Positions 1 to 5,238 of a DNA stretch of 5,238 nucleotides are shown in pieces. The stretch spans positions 1 through 5,238 of the forward strand of contig JAJUIX010000115.1 in assembly GCA_029267455.1 (NCBI GenBank), in the 5' to 3' direction. The notes beneath the pieces were generated by a model. That model had not been told where the DNA came from and did no database searches. It saw only the letters and a list, made by a program, of their open reading frames with translations. The stretch's first letter is position 1. Every line of letters begins with the position of its first letter. Source of the DNA: Enteractinococcus sp. (GTDB taxonomy: Bacteria > Actinomycetota > Actinomycetes > Actinomycetales > Micrococcaceae). The translations under genes and the position numbers were made by a program.

Positions 1-1
1 C

Positions 2-454
2 ACCTCCGTCCTACATACCCGGGATTTCCTGTATGGCATGGTAGAAGGTCAAGAACATGTCATCTCGTTGGGCAAAGGTGTGCGCTTACTCACCACCTTG
101 CAAGCCGTCTCTGAAGCCGACGACAAGGGGATGCGCACCGTTATGGTGACACTCAACGGCCAACAACGCCAGGTTGAGGTCCGCGACCGTTCGGTGGAAT
201 CCAATGTTCACGAAGCTGAAAAGGCAGACGCCTCCAAGCAGGGCCATGTACCGGCTCCATTCTCTGGCACCGTCACAGTGTCTGTCGAAGAGGGGGAAAA
301 GGTTGAAGTCGGCGATACTGTTGCCACCATTGAAGCCATGAAGATGGAAGCAAGTATCACCGCTCCGGTGGCCGGCACCATCTCACGAGTCGTGTTACAA
401 AACCCGACCCCGGTAGAAGGCAATGACCTCATCGTGGTGATAGACCCGGCATAA
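2..454 (+). CDS. pyc: Pyruvate carboxylase, C-terminal end (partial, 5' end outside window)
   Basis: Only the last 150 residues are present; the frame is open from base 2, so the ATG at 38 is internal and not a start. Pyruvate carboxylase makes oxaloacetate from pyruvate, bicarbonate and ATP in the cytosol, refilling the TCA cycle. The first ~65 residues match the end of the carboxyltransferase/linker region (RDFLYG near residue 8, then GMRTV and LNGQ, then RDRSVES). From about base 242 a biotinyl domain follows: GHVPAPFSG, a glycine/valine-rich barrel, and the biotinylation motif EAMKMEA with the acceptor Lys codon at 341-343, ending with EGNDLIVVI. The RDRSVES...GHV.APF.G linker resembles actinobacterial single-chain pyruvate carboxylases. 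Acetyl/propionyl-CoA carboxylase alpha chains also end in a biotinyl domain, but they lack the RDFLYG/GMRTV linker seen here. The stop TAA is 53 bases before mtr; no convincing terminator follows it. Confidence 0.93.
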   Translation, partial: TSVLHTRDFLYGMVEGQEHVISLGKGVRLLTTLQAVSEADDKGMRTVMVTLNGQQRQVEVRDRSVESNVHEAEKADASKQGHVPAPFSGTVTVSVEEGEKVEVGDTVATIEAMKMEASITAPVAGTISRVVLQNPTPVEGNDLIVVIDPA

Positions 455-495
455 CGTCGGATTAACCAGGAAGCCGAGACCGGATTCGGAACCAT

Positions 496-501
496 TACAC
501 T
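496..501 (+). promoter_or_regulatory. Candidate -10 element of a leaderless mtr promoter
   Basis: TACACT fits the actinobacterial -10 pattern TANNNT and ends 6 bases before the mtr ATG, so transcription would begin at or next to the A of the start codon. No purine-rich ribosome binding site lies in the ~15 bases before that ATG, which is what a leaderless message would show. There is no good -35 hexamer 16-18 bases upstream. Read-through from pyc remains possible. Confidence 0.4.
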
Positions 502-507
502 GATGGC

Positions 508-1935
508 ATGAACATCGAACACTACGATCTTGCCATTATCGGTTCCGGATCCGGTAATTCCGTTATCACCCCCTACTGGGATAATAAAAAAGTCGCTATC
601 ATCGATTCCGGTATCTTTGGCGGGACCTGCCTCAACGTTGGGTGCATCCCAACCAAAATGTTTGCCTATCCGGCTCAGCTGGCCTCCAATTCAGCAGATG
701 CTGCACGGCTCGGAGTGGAGCTAAATTTCACTTCCGCAGACTGGCCAGGTATTCGGGACCGAATCTTCTCGCGCATCGACGCGATTTCTGAAGGCGGCAA
801 AGTTTACCGTGATAAAGAGCTGGACCACACCACACTTATCACTGAAGAAGTACAGTTCTCAGGTCCTAAGCAACTCACGACCTCTACTGGAAGAATAGTG
901 GAGGCCGACCAGATTGTGATCGCCGCCGGCTCACGTCCGAGCCTACCTGACGTGCCGGGTCTGGACCTGCCGGGGGTTCATACCTCTGACACCATCATGC
1001 GCATCGATAGGTTGCCTAAACGCATCATTATCGTCGGCGGAAAGTATATTGGCTCTGAATTTGCGGCCATCTTTTCGGGACTTGGCTCAGAAGTCATCCA
1101 TATCAACCGCTCAGGGCAACTCCTGTCGAATCACGACAACACCATCTCTGACGAATTTACACGTATCGCCAAAGAACAGTGGCAGGTCGCGCTCAACCGG
1201 ACCCTCCATTCGATTGATCAGGAGCATGGCAGACTCCGGGTGAATCTCAGTGCAACGGGGCATGAGACCAATGAGGTCGTGGATTATTTTACTGGCGATG
1301 TTGTGCTGCTCGCTACAGGCCGCGTACCAAATACGGACCGCTTGAACTTACCGGCGGCGGGTATTGATACGGATGCTGGATTCATTGCTCGCGATGAGTA
1401 CTTGCGAGTCTTATCCGATGGCGAACCACTCGAGGGGGTCTGGGCGCTTGGAGATATTGCGAATCCACAGATGCTCAAGCACGTCGCAAATCATGAACAG
1501 CGGCTGGTTTCTCACAACATGGAAAACCCGCACGCCATGAAACCTGACACGCTGGCTCCAGTGCCGGCGGGAGTTTTTACTCGGCCGCAAATCGCAAGTG
1601 CCGGGATGACTGAGGAAGAAGCAAAAAGCCAATATGGTGAAGATGCCATCACCGTAAAAATCCAAGACTACGGCGATACTGCGTATGGGTGGGCTATGGA
1701 AGACTCTGACGGTTTCGTCAAACTTATTGGCGAAAAAGCCACCGGTCATATTCTTGGCGCGCACATTCTGGGTTCTGAAGCCACAAACCTTATCCAGCCC
1801 GTTTTGACCGCCATGTCGATGAAGATCCCAGCTCACCACATGGCACGGGGGCAGTATTGGATTCACCCTGCGATGGCGGAAGTCGTAGAAAACGCACTGC
1901 TTGGCTTAGAAGTACCAGATTCAGGCTGCATTTAG
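508..1935 (+). CDS. mtr: Mycothione reductase (NADPH, FAD)
   Basis: This is a 475-residue class I flavoprotein disulfide reductase that reduces mycothione (mycothiol disulfide) back to mycothiol, the main low-molecular-weight thiol of Actinobacteria; it is a cytosolic homodimer. Visible parts: FAD-binding GSGSGN (12-17); redox disulfide GGTCLNVGCIPTK with Cys41 and Cys46; the NADPH-binding fold around 173-206; ATGR (269-272); second FAD motif ALGDI (313-317); and the dimerisation domain with the active-site His453 and Glu458 in YWIHPAMAEVVEN. KIQDYGDTAYGWAMED and ARGQYWIHPA are hallmarks of mycothione reductase and argue against glutathione reductase, mercuric reductase or lipoamide dehydrogenase. 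Length is slightly above the ~460 of the mycobacterial enzyme, partly from a short tail ending in SGCI. Oddities: the NADPH loop reads GGKYIG, with Lys179 where GxGxxG expects Gly, and Ser207 stands where a phosphate-binding Arg is usual. There is no ribosome binding site at this ATG; an out-of-frame ATG at 503 leads only to a two-codon frame. Confidence 0.95.
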   Translation: MNIEHYDLAIIGSGSGNSVITPYWDNKKVAIIDSGIFGGTCLNVGCIPTKMFAYPAQLASNSADAARLGVELNFTSADWPGIRDRIFSRIDAISEGGKVYRDKELDHTTLITEEVQFSGPKQLTTSTGRIVEADQIVIAAGSRPSLPDVPGLDLPGVHTSDTIMRIDRLPKRIIIVGGKYIGSEFAAIFSGLGSEVIHINRSGQLLSNHDNTISDEFTRIAKEQWQVALNRTLHSIDQEHGRLRVNLSATGHETNEVVDYFTGDVVLLATGRVPNTDRLNLPAAGIDTDAGFIARDEYLRVLSDGEPLEGVWALGDIANPQMLKHVANHEQRLVSHNMENPHAMKPDTLAPVPAGVFTRPQIASAGMTEEEAKSQYGEDAITVKIQDYGDTAYGWAMEDSDGFVKLIGEKATGHILGAHILGSEATNLIQPVLTAMSMKIPAHHMARGQYWIHPAMAEVVENALLGLEVPDSGCI

Positions 1936-1949
1936 ACGCCCATCCCACG

Positions 1950-1991
1950 CTAGAACGCTCCGAACCAGGTAAGCGGACCGGAGCGTTCTAG
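1950..1991. terminator. Bidirectional terminator hairpin between convergent genes
   Basis: CTAGAACGCTCCG (1950-1962) and CGGAGCGTTCTAG (1979-1991) are a perfect 13-bp inverted repeat around a 16-base loop. It begins 15 bases after the mtr stop and ends 20 bases before the synthetase stop read from the other strand. Neither side has a clear U-run, so it is a strong-stem, U-poor hairpin of the sort seen in GC-rich bacteria. Its position between converging genes supports terminating both. Confidence 0.8.
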
Positions 1992-2004
1992 GGTGAGTTA
2001 ACTG

Positions 2005-2013
2005 CGGAGCGTT
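2005..2013 (+). repeat. Third copy of the terminator arm, overlapping the synthetase stop codon
   Basis: CGGAGCGTT here repeats the first nine bases of the right terminator arm (1979-1987) and is the reverse complement of bases 1954-1962. The stop codon of the leftward synthetase (2012-2014) lies partly within it. The left arm could therefore pair with either copy: 13 pairs with the near one, 9 with this one. It may be the remains of a duplication or chance; no function is shown. Confidence 0.5.
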
Positions 2014-3823
2014 ACTTACTTGCCGGCTGATATATATCGTCGATGAGTTCCGAGTAGTCTCGTAGGATCGTTTCACGCCGAATCTTCATCGAAGGTGTCA
2101 TATGTCCGCCCTCGATTGTAAAGTCACGGTCTGCAATGCGGAATTCCCGAATCGATTCGGCACGTGATACTGAGTCATTTGCTTTATCAATCAGCCCTTG
2201 GACATGCTGCAACACAGCAGGATGGGTCGCCATCTCGGTCATGCTCATATTGGGGTCAAGATGTCGCTGTTTCAGCCATGCCGGCGCGGTCTCTTCGTCC
2301 AAGGTCACGATCGCGGCCACAAATTTCTGGTTGTCGCCGATCACCATTACTTGGGAAATAAGCCCATCGGCACGAATCTGGTCTTCGAGCTGAGCTGGGG
2401 CGACATTCTTGCCACTGGCGGTGACAAGAATTTCTTTCTTTCGCCCGGTGATCGTCAGATACCCATCGTCATCCAGATAGCCAATATCTCCGGTGTAGAG
2501 CCAACCATCGACAAGCTCTTCGGCGGTTTTGTCCGGCAGATTGTGATACCCCTTGAAGACACATACCCCGGTGGCAAGAATTTCACCATCATCAGCTATC
2601 CGAATGCCACAGCCCGGAGCTGGGAGACCAACTGTCCCGACGCGAGTCTTGCCGGGCCGGTTAACCGTGACGGGTGCCGTGGTTTCTGTTAGGCCGTATC
2701 CTTCTTTGATATTGACGCCAACACCCCGGAAAAAGTGGCTGAGATAAGCACCTAAAGGCCCACCCCCTGAGATCGCATCCTTGACATGGCCACCCATAGC
2801 TGCCCGAATTTTTGAATATAGCAACTTGTCGAAAACCCAGTGCTTGAGTCGCAAGCCCATGCCTATATGGCCGGCTTCTTTGGCCTTGGAGTATTCGACA
2901 GCGGTCTCGGCGCCGCGTTCGAAAATATTGCCTTTGCCACCTTCCTGCGCACTCAGCAACGCAGAATTGTACACTTTTTCGAAGACTCGTGGCACGGCAA
3001 GCAAGAAATCAGGTTGGAAAGACTTTAAGTCCGCCACCAGATCTTTAACATTAGGCGTGTGGCCGACCTTCGAACCTGAAGCTAGGGTCTGGAACGAGAT
3101 GAAACGCGCAAAAATATGAGCTAAGGGAATGAACAGGATCGTTTTACTCTGTCGCGTGAGCACCTCACGCATTTCGGAATGCAACACGTTTAACGACAGG
3201 TTGACTAGATTGCCGTGGGTGATCATGCATCCCTTTGGAGGGCCCGTGGTCCCAGAGGTATAGACGATCGTCGCGACATCGTCCAGATTTGCTTGGCTAC
3301 GTCGTCGTTCCATTTCTTCTTCGTCCGGGCCTCGTTGGGCTAAGCTGCGTAAATCATCAAGCCCGTTTTCCATGATCCACATGCCATGAAGTTCGGGGAG
3401 GGCTTCGCGTTGAATCGCGGTCTCAACCGTCTGGGCGTGTTCAGGTTTTTCGACGATAACTGCTTTGACCGCGGCGTCTTGGACGATCCACGCGATTTGC
3501 GAGGCGGAGGAAGTTTCATAGATGGGCACCGTGACGGCACCGGCATACATGATCGCAAGGTCAATTAAGGTCCACTCATAACGCGTCGGACTCATAATCG
3601 CCACGGAATCTCCAGGTTTGATCCCCACTGCGGCAAGTGCACGAGCTATAGTTTTGACGTCGTCTCTGAACTCTTGGGTTGATACGTCGGTCCATTGCCC
3701 GGGCTGTAGCTGTCGAGCAAAGAGTGGATGATTAGGGTCGTGCTTGAACTGATTTTCAACTAGATCTGTTGCGTTTTGATCGTGCGGTGCTTCTGCAACC
3801 GGTGGAATGATGATCTCTTTCAA
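2012..3823 (-). CDS. Long-chain fatty-acid--CoA ligase (AMP-forming), FadD15-type
   Basis: This 603-residue ANL-superfamily enzyme activates a fatty acid to acyl-AMP and then acyl-CoA, feeding beta-oxidation or lipid synthesis; it is cytosolic or loosely membrane-associated. Motifs in order: P-loop YTSGTTGPPKG (188-198); FIPLAHIFAR (231-240), typical of long-chain acyl-CoA synthetases; EGYGLTET (374-381); WLYTGDIG (441-448); hinge ITGRKKEILVTASGKNVAP (458-476); and the C-terminal adenylation Lys580 in TPSMKIRR. The length and long insert between motifs match the long-chain/FadD15 group rather than short-chain acyl-CoA or 4-coumarate ligases. All core motifs look intact. The start codon is TTG, chosen because AAAGGAG sits five bases upstream and the next in-frame ATG (residue 78) would cut into the conserved N-terminal domain. 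It lies 96 bases downstream of the membrane protein gene and seems to have its own promoter with a CRP/GlxR-like site. The exact chain length accepted cannot be read from sequence. Confidence 0.93.
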   Translation of the reverse strand: MKEIIIPPVAEAPHDQNATDLVENQFKHDPNHPLFARQLQPGQWTDVSTQEFRDDVKTIARALAAVGIKPGDSVAIMSPTRYEWTLIDLAIMYAGAVTVPIYETSSASQIAWIVQDAAVKAVIVEKPEHAQTVETAIQREALPELHGMWIMENGLDDLRSLAQRGPDEEEMERRRSQANLDDVATIVYTSGTTGPPKGCMITHGNLVNLSLNVLHSEMREVLTRQSKTILFIPLAHIFARFISFQTLASGSKVGHTPNVKDLVADLKSFQPDFLLAVPRVFEKVYNSALLSAQEGGKGNIFERGAETAVEYSKAKEAGHIGMGLRLKHWVFDKLLYSKIRAAMGGHVKDAISGGGPLGAYLSHFFRGVGVNIKEGYGLTETTAPVTVNRPGKTRVGTVGLPAPGCGIRIADDGEILATGVCVFKGYHNLPDKTAEELVDGWLYTGDIGYLDDDGYLTITGRKKEILVTASGKNVAPAQLEDQIRADGLISQVMVIGDNQKFVAAIVTLDEETAPAWLKQRHLDPNMSMTEMATHPAVLQHVQGLIDKANDSVSRAESIREFRIADRDFTIEGGHMTPSMKIRRETILRDYSELIDDIYQPASK

Positions 3824-3828
3824 AGTGG

Positions 3829-3835
3829 CTCCTTT
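3829..3835 (-). promoter_or_regulatory. Ribosome binding site fixing the TTG start of the synthetase
   Basis: On the minus strand this reads AAAGGAG, five bases before the TTG at 3823-3821. It is the strongest Shine-Dalgarno sequence in the window and is the main reason for accepting the TTG as start. Confidence 0.8.
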
Positions 3836-3848
3836 GTCAGCGGAGTGA

Positions 3849-3864
3849 TGCGATGTAAATCACA
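3849..3864. promoter_or_regulatory. CRP/GlxR-like operator upstream of the acyl-CoA synthetase
   Basis: TGCGATGTAAATCACA matches the CRP/GlxR consensus TGTGA-N6-TCACA with one mismatch in the outer arms, and also has the central TA of the GlxR form (TGTGANNTANNTCACA). It ends 25 bases from the TTG start. It abuts, by one base, a candidate -10 (TAGAAT on the minus strand) and would cover the predicted transcription start, a position that suggests repression. In Corynebacterium GlxR is a global cAMP-responsive regulator; its relatives occur across Actinobacteria. The factor here is inferred, since no regulator gene lies in the window. Confidence 0.55.
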
Positions 3865-3869
3865 TTCTA
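3864..3869 (-). promoter_or_regulatory. Candidate -10 of the synthetase promoter
   Basis: The minus strand reads TAGAAT, five of six matches to TATAAT. With a 17-base spacer the -35 position reads TCGTTA, only a three-of-six match, which is weak. Transcription would start near 3857, giving a leader of about 34 bases that includes the ribosome binding site. Confidence 0.4.
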
Positions 3870-3903
3870 CTGGCAGGTAGCCTAAATAACGAGACGCTTT
3901 GTA

Positions 3904-3918
3904 ACCGGCACGCCCGGT
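3904..3918 (-). terminator. Small GC-rich hairpin after the membrane protein gene (possible weak terminator)
   Basis: ACCGG (3904-3908) and CCGGT (3914-3918) form a 5-bp stem with a 5-base loop, directly after the TAA stop on the minus strand. There is no U-run. It may attenuate read-through from the hydrolase operon into the synthetase gene, but the stem is short and could be chance. Confidence 0.25.
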
Positions 3919-3919
3919 A

Positions 3920-4360
3920 TTAAAGCTTGGCTCCGCCGCCGTAGTTCTCGTCGTCGAAAGGATCGCGATGTGCCCATGATTTCGGCAACAGGAAGAACAA
4001 GCTTACTGCTCCGCCTAGGAGCCCTACCAGAGTAACCGTAGCCAGCCACCATGGAAGTGGCCAGCGCAGCACAGCCGCGAGGATCCATACCGCAAGGGCA
4101 CCTATAACTCCGAACCACGACAACACTGCGCGGGGACTGCGACTTGCTATCGGCTGTGGTTCCGGGGGTTGAAAATCTTCAACGATCTCATCGGCGACCT
4201 GATAATCGCGTGGGCCAGCCGGGGAGTCTTCAGGTGACTCCTCCTGGTGTGATGTAGGAGGTTCTTGAACAGGTTGAGCGTGGGCTTGTTCCGGGGTGCC
4301 GCCCAATCGACGTACAAGGTCTTCCCATTGTTTGTCCTCATTGGGCTCAAGAGGTTTCAT
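3920..4360 (-). CDS. Conserved-type small membrane protein, two predicted helices (function unknown)
   Basis: This 146-residue protein belongs to no family I can name with confidence. It begins with a charged stretch (EDKQWEDLVRRLGG, about 8-21), followed by a Pro/Glu/Gln-rich, probably disordered linker to about 75, including GPRDY at 49-53. Two hydrophobic segments follow at about 79-98 and 103-125, separated by a short RWPLP turn, then a short polar tail (HRDPFDD...GGGAKL). With a hairpin of two helices, both ends would lie on the same face, probably the cytoplasm. The acidic W-x-x-L-V-x-R-L start and late helix pair recall small uncharacterised actinobacterial membrane proteins found beside such hydrolases; that is from memory. 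The ATG at 4360 is chosen because GGAG lies six bases upstream. It overlaps the hydrolase stop by 14 bases, suggesting translational coupling. A longer frame to 4420 exists but would overlap the hydrolase by 74 bases. Confidence 0.8.
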   Translation of the reverse strand: MKPLEPNEDKQWEDLVRRLGGTPEQAHAQPVQEPPTSHQEESPEDSPAGPRDYQVADEIVEDFQPPEPQPIASRSPRAVLSWFGVIGALAVWILAAVLRWPLPWWLATVTLVGLLGGAVSLFFLLPKSWAHRDPFDDENYGGGAKL

Positions 4361-5141
4361 GACGGTCTCCGGACAACTCGAGCAGTTGGTCAATACTATG
4401 GCGATAGATGAGAGGAGCATCGTAATCTAAGGTCGCAACGTGAAAACTATCTTCCAACACAACGGTCGTCAACAGCTCTGGAGCCAGACTCCGACGTAAA
4501 ATTCTGGCCGATGACTTCGGTACGATTTGATCACGCGGCGACCAATAATGCACAACTGGTGACTCGATTTTATCCAATCGCCGTCTCGTGGTCGCGAACA
4601 GGCGAGCAAGCTGATGGACCGCCGCTACGGGCGTTCGCTCGTAAGCCTCTTCCGTGACACCGGGCTTATTGATGTCACCGGCAAGCGGCCCAACGGTGGG
4701 GATTATTTGGTCAATGAGTGGGGCGAAAAACACCCCCAGCTGATCCTTGGGTTTGAAGCTCAAAGCAGGATTGACCACCAACGTGGCATCGACCGGTCGA
4801 TGCCTTGCTGCGTCAAGGGCCAGCGTGCCACCCATTGATAATCCAGCCACAGCGATTTTATCGAAACCCTCCGCGAATATGGCATCTAACGTTCGTTGTA
4901 CCCCTCGACGCCATTGTTCTGCCGTAGTCTGAGCCAAGTCGGCAATACGGGTCCCGTGGCCGGCAAGCAGAGGTACCCGCACGGTCGCTCCGGCATCGGC
5001 TAAGGTTTCTGCCCAAGGTAGGACTGACTGCGGGCCCGCAGTAAATCCATGCAGCATAAGGACAGCCCACCGGGTGCCGGATTCACCCAAGGGACCCGAC
5101 ATGTTCGGTTCAAGACACTGTGCAGCCTGCAGGTTAGCCAT
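4347..5141 (-). CDS. Alpha/beta-hydrolase, carboxylesterase/monoacylglycerol-lipase type
   Basis: From the ATG at 5141 this gives 264 residues; the ATG at 5153 gives 268, and the numbers below use that longer form. It is a serine esterase of the alpha/beta-hydrolase fold with a complete visible triad: Ser106 in the nucleophile elbow GLSMGG (104-109), Asp208 in SPRDQIVP, and His238 in DSFHVATLDYDAP. The oxyanion motif HGFTAGPQS (35-43) and GHGT (65-68) resemble Est30-like carboxylesterases and bacterial monoacylglycerol lipases. It probably cleaves short- to medium-chain esters or monoacylglycerols. There is no signal peptide, so it is cytosolic. Neither ATG has a clear ribosome binding site; the inner one is preferred because a promoter-like TTCACC-17-TATGCT ends seven bases before it. 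The frame stays open to the window edge, though without another ATG, GTG or TTG, so a start beyond the edge cannot be excluded. It is followed, with overlap, by the membrane protein gene and then the acyl-CoA synthetase, which suggests a lipid or ester role. Confidence 0.88.
   Translation of the reverse strand: MANLQAAQCLEPNMSGPLGESGTRWAVLMLHGFTAGPQSVLPWAETLADAGATVRVPLLAGHGTRIADLAQTTAEQWRRGVQRTLDAIFAEGFDKIAVAGLSMGGTLALDAARHRPVDATLVVNPALSFKPKDQLGVFFAPLIDQIIPTVGPLAGDINKPGVTEEAYERTPVAAVHQLARLFATTRRRLDKIESPVVHYWSPRDQIVPKSSARILRRSLAPELLTTVVLEDSFHVATLDYDAPLIYRHSIDQLLELSGDRHETS
4367..4370 (-). promoter_or_regulatory. Ribosome binding site of the membrane protein, inside the hydrolase gene
   Basis: The minus strand reads GGAG six bases before the ATG at 4360, within the last codons of the hydrolase. 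It decides the choice of this start over the longer frame and fits coupled translation. Confidence 0.6.
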
Positions 5142-5148
5142 TAGCTCT

Positions 5149-5177
5149 AGCATAGTGGCGGTGCCAGTAACGGTGAA
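5149..5177 (-). promoter_or_regulatory. Candidate promoter of the hydrolase operon (leaderless)
   Basis: On the minus strand TTCACC (5177-5172, four of six to TTGACA) and TATGCT (5154-5149, four of six and fitting TANNNT) are separated by 17 bases. The ATG at 5141 begins seven bases after the -10, so the message would start at or near that codon. The remaining 61 bases to the window edge show nothing else I can support. Confidence 0.4.
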
Positions 5178-5238
5178 TAGTCCGCATGGGACAGGTAAAT
5201 TTCGAGTGCCAATGCAGCAGAACTTTGGGCTATTAGCG

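Noticed and set aside
455..507. Short inverted repeats (TCGG/CCGA) in the pyc-mtr gap as a possible terminator
   Set aside because: Stems are only four base pairs with no U-run, well within chance for this base composition.
208..522. 104-residue minus-strand open frame across the pyc end and mtr start
   Set aside because: It lies antisense to the strongly conserved biotinyl domain, resembles no known protein, and has no ribosome binding site or promoter that I can see.
1036..1056. Possible frameshift or damage at the NADPH-binding loop of mtr because of the unusual GGKYIG
   Set aside because: The reading frame and conserved residues continue intact on both sides, so it is a substitution rather than a frameshift; it is reported as a finding instead.
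1411..1866. 151-residue minus-strand open frame inside mtr
   Set aside because: It is antisense to the conserved dimerisation domain; the composition looks like a reverse-strand shadow and no domain is recognisable.
2198..2692. 164-residue plus-strand open frame inside the acyl-CoA synthetase
   Set aside because: It lies opposite the conserved C-terminal motifs of a well-supported gene and has no family resemblance of its own.
4361..4420. Upstream extension of the membrane protein beginning MLLSSIAIVLTNCSS, which looks like a lipoprotein signal with a lipobox-like Cys
   Set aside because: These bases encode the conserved-frame C-terminus of the hydrolase; using this start would need a 74-base overlap, whereas the ATG at 4360 has a well-placed GGAG. 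The signal-like look is probably a frame artefact.
1..5238. Mobile elements, CRISPR arrays, tRNA or rRNA genes, riboswitches
   Set aside because: No transposase or integrase motif, regularly spaced repeats, tRNA-like cloverleaf or conserved riboswitch core was recognised on either strand, and coding sequence fills nearly all of the window.

Overview
The window looks like ordinary chromosome of a mycothiol-producing actinobacterium. The diagnostic gene is a mycothione reductase, an enzyme confined to Actinobacteria. The biotin-dependent pyruvate carboxylase end, the FadD15-type acyl-CoA synthetase and the style of the two genes at the right edge agree with this. Base composition is only moderately GC-rich by eye. 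From remembered family sequences, the proteins look more like Micrococcaceae/Micrococcales than mycobacteria, but that placement is tentative.

Layout: two genes run rightward, the 3' end of pyruvate carboxylase (pyc, cut by the left edge) and mycothione reductase (mtr, 508-1935). They converge on three leftward genes: an alpha/beta-hydrolase of the carboxylesterase/monoacylglycerol-lipase kind (stop at 4347, start near 5141), a small two-helix membrane protein overlapping it by 14 bp (3920-4360), and a long-chain fatty-acyl-CoA synthetase (2012-3823, TTG start). A perfect 13-bp inverted repeat (1950-1991) sits between the converging blocks and probably terminates both. No stretch over 300 bases lacks a gene. 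The longest gaps are 96-97 bases before the synthetase, which hold a promoter and a CRP/GlxR-like operator, and about 95 bases at the right edge, which hold a possible promoter for the hydrolase.

How the genes may work together (inference): the leftward block suggests ester hydrolysis (hydrolase) followed by fatty-acid activation (FadD), with a cAMP-type regulator possibly controlling the second step. The rightward block pairs anaplerosis (pyc) with thiol redox homeostasis (mtr). That adjacency is probably positional, because mtr seems to carry its own -10 element directly before its ATG.

I found no mobile element, CRISPR array, tRNA, rRNA or obviously novel system. The most interesting points are departures in the NADPH-binding segment of the mycothione reductase, the operator-like palindrome over the synthetase promoter, and two probable leaderless starts.
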